Shown: piece after piece, positions 37,479-45,543 of the stretch
How positions within the stretch are numbered: the first letter of the stretch is position 1
Layout of the letters: each line of letters starts with the position of its first letter
Assembly (NCBI GenBank): GCA_964596345.1
Contig: CAZQSZ010000002.1
Coordinates: forward strand, 620,001 to 684,000
Reading direction: 5' to 3'
Origin: CADEDV01 sp964596345
Lineage (GTDB): Bacteria > Bacteroidota > Bacteroidia > Chitinophagales > Chitinophagaceae
DNA: 64,000 nt
Position numbers and translations under genes: made by a program
Notes under the pieces: model-generated
Told to the model about the DNA's origin: nothing
The model's input: only the letters and a program-made list of their open reading frames with translations
Databases searched by the model: none

Positions 37479-40133
37479 ATGAAAAGAGCTTGTCTTTTTT
37501 TTAGCTTACTGCTGATGAGTGCCGGCCTGCTTTATTCGCAGGATGGAACAGGCAGGAATTTTTATGAGATCAGCCGGGAGCAGAACGAATATTATAACAG
37601 GGTGGGCAAAGACAAGTCTGGTTATAAACAATTCAAACGCTGGGAATGGTATTATTCCACCCGTATTGGTGTAAACGGGCAATTGGTGGATAATCAACGA
37701 CTCAATCAACAGGCGGTGCGGCAAGTATCGTTGAACAGGGCAGGACAACCGAACACAGCGAACGTAACTACCGGCAGTTGGACAGCATTGGGTCCCGCTT
37801 CTGTTAATTCAACAGATAAGGGTATTGGCAGGGCAAACAGGATTGCATTTCATCCTTCGAATCCTTCTATTCTGTATGTGGCTGGTGCCACCGGTGGTTT
37901 GTGGATCAGTTCAGATGCCGGTGCCAGCTGGTATTCCTACAGCGAAGGGATTCCGAATATGTCATTGAGCGGAGTGGCTGTGGATTATACCAATCCTAAT
38001 ATCATTTATATCTTAACCGGGGATGCAGATGCTGCTTTCAGCGGTGCCAGGGGACAATTCGCCTATGGGAAGACTTCAATTGGTGTTTTAAAATCGTATG
38101 ATGGAGGCTTCACCTGGCATCAAACAGGTCTTCAGTGGGGTGAAACGGCAACCGGCAGTTATCTTGGGTATAAACTAATGATGCATCCCGCCAACCCGCA
38201 AATATTACTGGTAGCAACCAATGATGGAATTTTCCGGACTACAAATGGCGGCGATACCTGGACCCAATCGAATACCGGCCAGGTGTTTTATGATATGGAG
38301 TTTCAGCCATCCAATTCTTCTGTTGTATATGCTTCAGCTACAGCTTCAGACAGTATTCGTATTTTTAAATCCACCAATAGCGGGCAAACATTTACGGCCA
38401 CTCACGCCATTGACCGGGAGAATGATGCTGCCGGAAACAATTCCGCCAACAGGTCGGCATTGGCCGTAAGTCCTGCTAATAGTTCTTATGTGTATTTATT
38501 AACAGGGCCATCAACTGCCACCGGGGAGTTTCATGGTGTTTATAGGTCTGTTGATGCCGGTGAATCTTTTACCATGCGAACCAATACGCCTAATATCCTT
38601 GGGCGTAGTTCTACAGGGGCCGATGACGAAGACCAGGAACGGTATGATCTTGCAATAGCGGTCAGCCCCACCAACATAAACCAGGTAGCTTGTGGCGGCA
38701 TCAAATTATGGACCTCTTCAAATGGTGGCAGCAGCTTTTCCTGGCAGGATGATAATGCAAATATTGCGAGTTATTATCACGCCGATATTCATGATCTTAC
38801 TTATCATCCCCTGAACAGTGGTATTTTATATATGTGTGGTGATGGCGGAATTTACCGTAGTACGGATAACGGGAACAACTGGACGCACCTGAACAACAAC
38901 CTGCAGTTAACCCAGTATTACAAGATCGCTATCAATCCCAACAGTGGCCTCGGTACTGAAAATGTAATTATTGGGGGTACACAGGACAATGGTACCAATA
39001 AAAGAAGTACAGGAGGCGGTAGCACTTTTTCACAGATACTAGGTGGGGATGGTATGGATTGCTATATAGATCCTGATAATACAAACCGGTATGTAGCCAG
39101 TGTGCAGGACGGGAAATTTTATTACTCAACAGATGCCGGTACTTCTTTTGAATTTGTATGTGATGAAGCCAGTCTTTCAAATGACCTGGGGGTAACTGTA
39201 AATTCAAATTGGGTAACGCCGGTTTCAGAAATTACAGGTAATTCCACCCAGTTTGTAATGGGGTATCAACCAGCGGTGTTGGCTACCAGGTTAGGTTCCG
39301 GATTATATTCGTTTGCAAGAATTGGCTGGTCGGGCAGGACTTTTGTTAAAACAGCGAGAGGTAATGCCGACAGGATATATGTAGGTGACAATGCTTATGG
39401 AGGTAGTCAACTGAATTTAGTTAAAACAACTACCAATATGGGTACAGACTGGAGTACTGTGTACGATGCAAACCACAACGGCCGCCCGGTAACAGATCTG
39501 GCTTTTGCTCCTAACAATGGAAGCAGGATATGGCTAACCTTTGGTGGTTATAATGCAACCAATAAGGTTTTGTATTCTGGTAATGGTGGAGATAATGGGG
39601 GCAGCTGGACAGATATTACCGGCTCACTTCCTAATGTACCGGTAAACTGTATTATATATGATCCGAACGGCACTTCCATAGATGCTATTTACATCGGTAC
39701 CGACATAGGTGTGTTCTACCGGGATAATAATCTTGGTGACTGGATACCTTTCAGCAATGGTCTACCTGTTGTGGAAATAACAGATTTGGAGATACACGCA
39801 ACAGAAGGATTGTTACGGGCCGGTACTTACGGACGTGGTATCTGGGAAACATCGTTGTACAGCAGTTGTCCGTCAACTATTAACCTGAATACAAGTAATA
39901 CAGCCATATATATGCCCTACTATTTCCAGGCCTCACAAACAGTGAGTTCTACTGCTGTGCATTTTGGGGCCGGGGCCAATGTATATTACAAGGCCGGTAC
40001 AGAGCTGGTATTAAGTCCTGGCTTTATCGGATCTGCCCAGGGAGGTAATACATTTGAAGCGGCAGTGGGACCCTGCGGGGGAGGTGTGCCCAGCAGGTCA
40101 GCACAGGTAAAAAGAGGGGTGCTTATTGATTGA
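37479..40133 (+). CDS. Large exported BNR/sortilin-type beta-propeller protein (copy 2)
   Basis: 884 residues, paralogous to the 24596 protein. A signal peptide and N-terminal helical region are followed by Asp-box-like repeats (LWISSDAGASWYSY, VLKSYDGGFTWHQTG, IFRTTNGGDTWTQSN, IYRSTDNGNNWTHLN, YYSTDAGTSFEFV) and the shared blocks GGTQDNGTNKRSTGGG and GTYGRGIWETSL. The C-terminal 90 residues end in a coathanger-stack-like domain closing with AAVGPCGGG. No sialidase active site is visible; a structural or glycan/peptide-binding role is more likely. Last gene of the YqcC-fibre-fibre-propeller unit. Confidence 0.87.
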   Translation: MKRACLFFSLLLMSAGLLYSQDGTGRNFYEISREQNEYYNRVGKDKSGYKQFKRWEWYYSTRIGVNGQLVDNQRLNQQAVRQVSLNRAGQPNTANVTTGSWTALGPASVNSTDKGIGRANRIAFHPSNPSILYVAGATGGLWISSDAGASWYSYSEGIPNMSLSGVAVDYTNPNIIYILTGDADAAFSGARGQFAYGKTSIGVLKSYDGGFTWHQTGLQWGETATGSYLGYKLMMHPANPQILLVATNDGIFRTTNGGDTWTQSNTGQVFYDMEFQPSNSSVVYASATASDSIRIFKSTNSGQTFTATHAIDRENDAAGNNSANRSALAVSPANSSYVYLLTGPSTATGEFHGVYRSVDAGESFTMRTNTPNILGRSSTGADDEDQERYDLAIAVSPTNINQVACGGIKLWTSSNGGSSFSWQDDNANIASYYHADIHDLTYHPLNSGILYMCGDGGIYRSTDNGNNWTHLNNNLQLTQYYKIAINPNSGLGTENVIIGGTQDNGTNKRSTGGGSTFSQILGGDGMDCYIDPDNTNRYVASVQDGKFYYSTDAGTSFEFVCDEASLSNDLGVTVNSNWVTPVSEITGNSTQFVMGYQPAVLATRLGSGLYSFARIGWSGRTFVKTARGNADRIYVGDNAYGGSQLNLVKTTTNMGTDWSTVYDANHNGRPVTDLAFAPNNGSRIWLTFGGYNATNKVLYSGNGGDNGGSWTDITGSLPNVPVNCIIYDPNGTSIDAIYIGTDIGVFYRDNNLGDWIPFSNGLPVVEITDLEIHATEGLLRAGTYGRGIWETSLYSSCPSTINLNTSNTAIYMPYYFQASQTVSSTAVHFGAGANVYYKAGTELVLSPGFIGSAQGGNTFEAAVGPCGGGVPSRSAQVKRGVLID

Positions 40134-40282
40134 TGAAAGATCGAATATAAAGAGGATCCGAAGCAATGGGGTCCTTAACTGCTGAATAATTTGTATCCTG
40201 TTCCGGCACAAGTGGTACAGTTGTAAGTATTGACCTGCCCGTATAAATGTTGTAGTTTCACGACAGGTAAAACTCCTGATTG

Positions 40283-42169
40283 ATGGGCGGTAGAAAAAAA
40301 ATGTATTTCTTTTTGATATGTATGTTAGCAGCAACGGCATTACTTGCACAGGAAAGTAACAGGGATTCGTTGCTGAAAGAGTTGACAAAAGCAAAAGATG
40401 ATACCAATAAAGTAAACCTGCTCCGGAATATTGGAGTAACATACGCTAACGAGGACCCAAGGATAGCTATTCAGTATTGGAAGAAAGGAGTAATGCTCAG
40501 CTACAAATTAAATTATATAAAGGGCCTTGCAAGAAATTACATCAATATTGGTACCGGGTACTCCTTTCTCTCTAAAATAGATTCCACCATTATTTATGCC
40601 GATTCAGGAATCAAGTACAGCAAAGTAATTGGTGACCCGGACCGGCTTGCGCTGGTTTATCTTAATAAAGCCGATGGTTACCGCAACCTCAACAATTTCA
40701 GGTATGCGTTACTCTATTGTGACACAGCCAGTATATATGCCGCCAGAACCGGTAATACAGACAGGCTGGCAAGAATATATGATATAATCAGTGGAATATA
40801 TTCTGAGCAAAAACAATTTATTGCTGCTCTTGACATACAGAAAAAAGCACTTGCATTATATGTAAAAGATAAGAACGAAATAATGGAAGGGCAGGTGTAT
40901 GATGATTTTGGTCTTTTGTATCAGCAGATGGGTAAGCCAGATTCGGCTATGCATTATTTTAAAAGAGCTATATCCATTGGCGAACGGCTGGGGGATAATA
41001 AAAATCTTTCCACCTACTATTACAGTATGGCACAGCTGCATACGGAGCAGGGTAATTATAAAGAGGCAGAGCTGTATGCAGCCAAATCATTGCGTTATGG
41101 GGAGGAGCAGGAGAATAATAACCAGATAGCTATGGGGTATAGTTTACTATGCAATATTTTTCTACAACAAAAAAAATATGCTGACGCTGTAAAGGCCGGT
41201 GTCACAGCCTATGAATATGCGGCTAATGAAATACAAATGGCCCCGCGGCAAAATGCAGCTGCATTACTTGCAGAAGCTTATAGAGGTATGGGGGATGAAA
41301 ATAATGCTTATCGTTATTTGGAGATCAATAGTAACCTGAAAGATAGTATTGCAAAACAGCATTACGATGAACAGGTGGCAAATCTTCAGTCTTCTTTTGA
41401 ACTAAAGGAAAAGGATAAGGAAATTCTTTTGCTGGAGAAAGACAGGGAATTACAGCAGCAGAAATTGCAGAAACAACGCCTTCTTATGGTGGGTTCTATA
41501 GGACTTGCGGTATTGGCCCTGGCCGGTATCTGGATGATCCGCAACCGCAGCAAACTGAAACAAAGGATGAAAGAACTCGAACTACGTAACCGCATTGCAG
41601 CAGACCTCCATGATGAGGTGGGAAGTTCTCTCAGCAGCATTCATATGCTGAGCCAGATGGCCAATAAAAATGTGGAAAGCAACAGCCAAAAAAACATTCT
41701 GGATAAAGTTAGCCTGAATGCTAAGGAAACGATGGACAGGATGAGTGATATTGTCTGGATGATAAAACCGGGAGCAACGGAGGCCGCAAGTTTAAAACAA
41801 CGGATGGAAAGGTTTGCTTATGAAATAGGCGGCAGTAAAAATATTACCACCACATTACAAATTGATGATTTGGAAAAGATAAAGCTGACAATGGATCAGC
41901 GTAAAAATATCTGGCTGATTTTTAAAGAGGCGGTCAATAATGCAGTTAAGTATTCCGGAACAGATAAAATGGAAATTAGCAGCACAACTGAAGGAAAGGA
42001 ATTGTTACTGCTGGTAAAGGATTTTGGAAACGGGTTTGATACCCGGCTTATTAAAAAAGGGAATGGGCTGGATAATATGCGGCACCGGGCAGAGGACCTG
42101 AAGGCAAATCTGCGGGTAGATTCGGTGGCCGGGGAGGGAACAATGATATCCCTGCGGCTGCCGATATAA
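40283..42169 (+). CDS. TPR sensor histidine kinase, NarL family (module 2)
   Basis: About 628 residues. Starts possible at TTG 40280, ATG 40283 or ATG 40301; the last gives the cleanest signal peptide (MYFFLICMLAATALLAQ). Tetratricopeptide repeats span about 30-350 (IYSEQKQFIAALDIQKKALALY, GLLYQQMGKPDSAMHYFKRAI), then a coiled coil, one membrane helix (LMVGSIGLAVLALAGIWMI), the HisKA_3 site ADLHDEVGSSLSS with acceptor His443 and an HATPase (KDFGNGFD, GNGLDNM). It senses through a periplasmic TPR domain instead of a propeller, yet its regulator closely resembles that of module 1. Confidence 0.93.
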   Translation: MGGRKKMYFFLICMLAATALLAQESNRDSLLKELTKAKDDTNKVNLLRNIGVTYANEDPRIAIQYWKKGVMLSYKLNYIKGLARNYINIGTGYSFLSKIDSTIIYADSGIKYSKVIGDPDRLALVYLNKADGYRNLNNFRYALLYCDTASIYAARTGNTDRLARIYDIISGIYSEQKQFIAALDIQKKALALYVKDKNEIMEGQVYDDFGLLYQQMGKPDSAMHYFKRAISIGERLGDNKNLSTYYYSMAQLHTEQGNYKEAELYAAKSLRYGEEQENNNQIAMGYSLLCNIFLQQKKYADAVKAGVTAYEYAANEIQMAPRQNAAALLAEAYRGMGDENNAYRYLEINSNLKDSIAKQHYDEQVANLQSSFELKEKDKEILLLEKDRELQQQKLQKQRLLMVGSIGLAVLALAGIWMIRNRSKLKQRMKELELRNRIAADLHDEVGSSLSSIHMLSQMANKNVESNSQKNILDKVSLNAKETMDRMSDIVWMIKPGATEAASLKQRMERFAYEIGGSKNITTTLQIDDLEKIKLTMDQRKNIWLIFKEAVNNAVKYSGTDKMEISSTTEGKELLLLVKDFGNGFDTRLIKKGNGLDNMRHRAEDLKANLRVDSVAGEGTMISLRLPI

Positions 42170-42170
42170 T

Positions 42171-42217
42171 TTCACCCTATTTCGCTATTGCCAGGATTTA
42201 TATATTTAAAAACTTTG
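42171..42217 (+). promoter_or_regulatory. Shared operator and promoter before the module 2 regulator
   Basis: TTCACCCTATTTCGCTATTG (42171-42190) starts one base after the kinase stop codon; its final TTG is the -33 box, followed by 19 bp and AAACTTTG (42210-42217). The TTG start of the regulator is 13 bases further. The 20-mer recurs exactly at 42909 and nearly so at 44064. Confidence 0.7.
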
Positions 42218-42230
42218 CAAAAAACAGGTA

Positions 42231-42869
42231 TTGATACGGGTAGCCATTTTTGAGGATAGCAAACACCTGCGGGAGACATTCCGCTTGCTGCTTGAGCAGG
42301 CAGAGGGTATTCATTGTGCCGGAGCTTTTCCTGACTGTACTAACCTCGTTGAAGACATTGAGCAAAGTATGTGCGATGTGGTACTGATGGATATTGAAAT
42401 GCCCGGGATGAATGGTATTGAAGCCACCCGGCTTGTTAAGAAGCATTTCCCGTCGGTCAATATCCTCATCCAAACCGTTTTTTTTGAGGATGAATATATT
42501 TTCAATGCCATCTGTGCCGGGGCATCCGGCTATATTTTAAAGTCAACCACCCCGGATGGTTATCTTGAATCAATCAGGGATGTACAGGCCGGTGGATCTC
42601 CCATGACACCGGGTATTGCCCGGCGGGTACTGGAATTGTTTAAAGACAAATTAGAGCCGGTCACACCTGTCTATGATTATGACCTGACCATCCAGGAAAA
42701 AAAGGTACTGAAACTGCTGGTGGAAGGTAAAAGTTATAAACTGATTGCAGCAGAGTTATTTGTTTCTATAGACACCGTGAAAACACATATCCGCAATATT
42801 TATTCAAAGTTGCATGTACACTCCGGTACTGAAGCGGTGTCCCTGGCCCTGAAGAATAAAATAGTATAG
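42231..42869 (+). CDS. NarL/FixJ-family response regulator (module 2)
   Basis: 212 residues from TTG 42231 (MIRVAIFEDSKHLRETF); no ATG fits the receiver N-terminus. The acceptor aspartate is in VVLMDIEMPGMNG, the conserved lysine in GYILKSTT, and the LuxR helix-turn-helix reads IQEKKVLKLLVEGKSYKLIAAELF...DTVKTHIRNIYSKL. Partner of the TPR kinase. Its own promoter carries the 20-bp element shared with the two downstream fibre genes, which suggests autoregulation together with control of those genes. Confidence 0.94.
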   Translation: MIRVAIFEDSKHLRETFRLLLEQAEGIHCAGAFPDCTNLVEDIEQSMCDVVLMDIEMPGMNGIEATRLVKKHFPSVNILIQTVFFEDEYIFNAICAGASGYILKSTTPDGYLESIRDVQAGGSPMTPGIARRVLELFKDKLEPVTPVYDYDLTIQEKKVLKLLVEGKSYKLIAAELFVSIDTVKTHIRNIYSKLHVHSGTEAVSLALKNKIV

Positions 42870-42908
42870 TACTGTTTTAGTGTCATCTGAGTACCTCCCT
42901 GTTCGGAA

Positions 42909-42956
42909 TTCACCCTATTTCGCTATTGTGTTTAGTGCTTCCCTTTTTCATCTTTG
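42909..42956 (+). promoter_or_regulatory. Shared operator and promoter before the third fibre gene of module 2
   Basis: TTCACCCTATTTCGCTATTG (42909-42928), 20-bp spacer, CATCTTTG (42949-42956), then 23 bases to ATG 42980. The 20-mer is identical to that at 42171. From TTTTTCATCTTTGG to the start codon the leader also closely matches that of the 44134 gene. Confidence 0.75.
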
Positions 42957-42979
42957 GGATAAATTAAAATTAACCTGCA

Positions 42980-44035
42980 ATGAAAAGAATATGCTCGTTT
43001 TTACTGGCAATCATTTGCTGCAACGTATTATTAGCACAAAATGTAGGTATTGGTACCACGACTCCTGCATCAAGACTTCATCTGGTGGGCAACCTGCTAC
43101 AAGAAAATGGCACTGTTACATTAAATAATCCTGCATCAATCATTCAGCTTCAAAATCTTGGTATAAATAAAACTTATCTGCAATTGACAGGAGATAACCT
43201 TCGCCTGGGTACCAATAGCGGTAACCAGTTCGGGAAAACGATTATACGCATGGCTGGGCAAGACAGAGTGTTGATTGACTCAACAGGAAATACACAGATA
43301 CTTGGCCTGCAGGATGCTTCACTCACATCAGACGGTTACATCACCCTTGGAAGTGTAACGGGCCGGAACATGATATTGGATAATAATGAAATTATTGTAC
43401 GGAATAACGGCGGCATTGATAACCTGATACTACAAAATGATGGCGGCAATGTAGGTATTGGTACCGGCAACCCTACTGCTAACCTGCATGTAAATGGCAG
43501 TATTAAAATTACTGATGGTACACAAGGCAGCAGCAAAGTGCTGACTAGTGATGCAAGTGGAAATGCTACATGGGCGAATACTGCATTTAATAATAATGAC
43601 CGTATTATGATTCGATATACCGGGTTTGGAACAGATTCATTACTAAATGGAAGCAGCACGTTATACGATAATGGAGGAATTAATTTCAATCCTTTCACAA
43701 CACAATTTACAGTTACAAAGGCCGGGCTGTATCATTTTGAAGGGGTCATGACTTCATACGAAGACATTTCTCCTGCACCGCCGGCATATTATAAACTATC
43801 CCCAAAAGTTTATCTGTCTGTTACTGGTTATCCCCTAATAGAACTTGCGGCTGCTACTTATATCTTCAGTCAAACAGAAATGCTGAATATGGATCTAGCT
43901 AAATTTAAACTTCCATTCTCAATTGATATTTATTTAGCAGCAGGTGAAACGCTGACATTCAAGCTGAGGGACTATTCCCTTATGTCTGTAAACGACAGAC
44001 CTGGTTACATAAGTGCTTATTTGATAAGCGAATGA
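42980..44035 (+). CDS. GIGT fibre-like exported protein with C1q-like C-terminal domain
   Basis: 351 residues with a signal peptide (MKRICSFLLAIICCNVLLAQ). Mature N-terminus NVGIGTTTPASRLHLVGN, then the cassette NKTYLQLTGDNLRLGTNSGN and GNVGIGTGNPTANLHVNGS. The head module LLIPRM is missing. The C-terminal 130 residues (FTVTKAGLYHFEGVMTSYED, LPFSIDIYLAAGETLTFKL) have the pattern of a C1q/TNF-like jelly roll, a trimeric fold, which fits an oligomeric fibre tip. It has its own promoter with the shared 20-bp element. Confidence 0.75.
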   Translation: MKRICSFLLAIICCNVLLAQNVGIGTTTPASRLHLVGNLLQENGTVTLNNPASIIQLQNLGINKTYLQLTGDNLRLGTNSGNQFGKTIIRMAGQDRVLIDSTGNTQILGLQDASLTSDGYITLGSVTGRNMILDNNEIIVRNNGGIDNLILQNDGGNVGIGTGNPTANLHVNGSIKITDGTQGSSKVLTSDASGNATWANTAFNNNDRIMIRYTGFGTDSLLNGSSTLYDNGGINFNPFTTQFTVTKAGLYHFEGVMTSYEDISPAPPAYYKLSPKVYLSVTGYPLIELAAATYIFSQTEMLNMDLAKFKLPFSIDIYLAAGETLTFKLRDYSLMSVNDRPGYISAYLISE

Positions 44036-44063
44036 TTTTATCGATAATAAGACTATCAAAAAT

Positions 44064-44111
44064 TTCACCCCTTTTCGCTATTACCACGACTTTGCTTCTT
44101 TTTCATCTTTG
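44064..44111 (+). promoter_or_regulatory. Shared operator and promoter before the fourth fibre gene of module 2
   Basis: TTCACCCCTTTTCGCTATTA (44064-44083), 17 of 20 bases as in the other two copies, 20-bp spacer, CATCTTTG (44104-44111), then 22 bases to ATG 44134. The -33 triplet is TTA here in place of TTG. Confidence 0.7.
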
Positions 44112-44133
44112 GTCTGAATTAAAACAACCTGCA

Positions 44134-44883
44134 ATGAAAAAAATATTCTTGTTTGTATTGGTTATAATTTACTGCAATCTGTTAACCGCACAAACCATAG
44201 GTATTGGTACCACTACTCCCAACTCCAAAGCAGCTTTAGACATCAGCAGTACCAGCAAGGGTTTGCTCATACCTTCTATGACGGGTGCCCAACGCTCTGC
44301 CATCACATCTCCGCCAAACGGACTGATGGTTTATGATACGGATATAAACCAGTTTTATCATTACGATGGAACGGGCTGGCGTAAAATTATCAATAGTACT
44401 TACTGGAATCAATCCACCAGTAGAAATTGGGTATATAATTCTGCCGACAGTGTGGGTATTGGTACTTCGCTACCAGCACATCGTTTGGATGTGAACGGTA
44501 ATATCCGCAGCCGGGATGATTTACTGGCGGATGGTAATGTTATAGCCACCGGAAATGTCGCTGCCGCAAACCTGAGCACAGCCGGCAATATAACCGCAGC
44601 AGGGAATATTGCAACAGCCGGTACTTCATTACTGGTCGGTAACGTTACCACCAATAGTGATATCATTGTAAATAATACGGGTGCCACATTACAGTTGAGA
44701 AATGGAAGTAATGTGAATAAAGGTTTTTTTCAACTATCGGGAGATAATGTACGAATGGGTACCAACAGTGGTAACACAGCCGGCAATATGGTAATAAGAA
44801 TGAACGGAACCGACAGGGTATTTGTGGATGAAACGGGTAATGTCGGTATTGGTGATGCAAATCCGGGTCATAAATTGGAGTAA
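44134..44883 (+). pseudogene. GIGT fibre-like protein, 5' part of a frameshifted gene
   Basis: 249 residues from ATG 44134 with a signal peptide (MKKIFLFVLVIIYCNLLTAQ), TIGIGTTTPNSKAALDISST, the head module (KGLLIPSMTGAQRSAITSP), a run of alternating 'AGNIxxAGN' residues and the cassette NKGFFQLSGDNVRMGTNSGN. It stops at 44881-44883 right after GDANPGHKLE. Compare 35295-35315, where the same sequence reads TTGGATGTAAGCGGAAATATC; here one T is missing after TTGGA (between 44879 and 44880). Adding one base restores LDVSGNINLTGEL and joins the frame to the 44898 part. Either a real mutation or a sequencing/assembly error. Confidence 0.85.
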
Positions 44884-44897
44884 GCGGAAATATCAAT

Positions 44898-45215
44898 TTG
44901 ACAGGTGAGCTTGTTAAAACCTCACTGACAGGAACAGCTTCGCTCACACCCTATTGTTACGGATATATTTTTCGTACCGGCACCATTGAAATCAGCACCG
45001 GAAATTTCACCGTGCAAAGGCTGGATGAAGGAATTTACAGGATTAATTGTACAGGTATTGCATATACTAACACTGTCGTTATAGCTACCAGCAGAACTCG
45101 GAGTCGTATTGTTGCCGCTACAATTGTAAATACGGATAATTTTGAAATTATTACTACTGACAATGATAATGTAGAAAGCGATGCAGATTTCTATTTCGTG
45201 GTGTTTAAGCTTTAG
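44898..45215 (+). pseudogene. GIGT fibre-like protein, 3' part of the frameshifted gene
   Basis: About 105 residues in the +1 frame relative to the 5' part, open from 44880. It encodes a C-terminal beta module (LTPYCYGYIFRTGTIEI, LDEGIYRINCTGIAYTN, ADFYFVVFKL) like that at the end of the 34950 protein. No independent promoter or signal peptide, and the TTG where the frame could begin is only the L of SGNINLTGE, so independent translation is unlikely. The joined product would be about 360 residues. Confidence 0.8.
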
Positions 45216-45227
45216 GTACTTGATTTA

Positions 45228-45407
45228 TTGAAGAGTTCTCCAGCTTTAAACATAGAGTATCAAACTGATGGGGATAAGTTTACTCATTATTCATACATTG
45301 CAAAAGACCCGCATAATATTTCAGTGTTCTACTTTACCGATGAGCTGGTAAAACCAGCAGGCGTATCCGGTGTGCATATCGGGAAAGAGTACCTGGCATC
45401 TTTTTAG
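45228..45407 (+). other. Possible remnant ORF of 59 residues
   Basis: An uninterrupted frame runs from the stop of the preceding gene to TAG 45405. From TTG 45228 it reads LKSSPALNIEYQTDGDKF, then THYSYIAKDPHNISVFYFTD and VSGVHIGKEYLASF. Composition looks like real protein and ends just before an A-rich stretch and the mdh terminator, but no start signal, promoter or signal peptide is visible and I do not recognise the family. Probably the tail of a decayed gene, possibly deleted at its 5' end. Confidence 0.3.
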
Positions 45408-45494
45408 AAAAAAAACCTGTTGCAGACACCGAAGGCCTTTTTTATTGATTACCCGAACATTTCTCATAATAACTCTGCGGGGTAAAAGAATAAA

Positions 45495-45525
45495 AAAAAC
45501 GGATAAGGTCTACTTATCCGTTTTT
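45495..45525. terminator. Bidirectional terminator (mdh)
   Basis: AAAAACGGATAAG / CTTATCCGTTTTT around a 5-nt loop, with T tracts in both directions, 19 bases beyond the mdh stop. Confidence 0.9.
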
Positions 45526-45543
45526 ATCCTATTCAGTTCGTTA

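Noticed and set aside
24596..40133. Calling the propeller proteins sialidases
   Set aside because: Asp-box repeats alone are common in VPS10/BNR proteins; no arginine triad or nucleophile set of a sialidase was identified.
44870..44890. Programmed ribosomal frameshift
   Set aside because: No slippery heptamer or downstream stimulatory stem is visible; comparison with the 34950 gene explains the shift by one lost T.
19124..45215. Prophage or phage tail cluster, because of the fibre-like proteins
   Set aside because: No capsid, terminase, portal, baseplate, integrase or lysis genes; each fibre protein has its own signal peptide.
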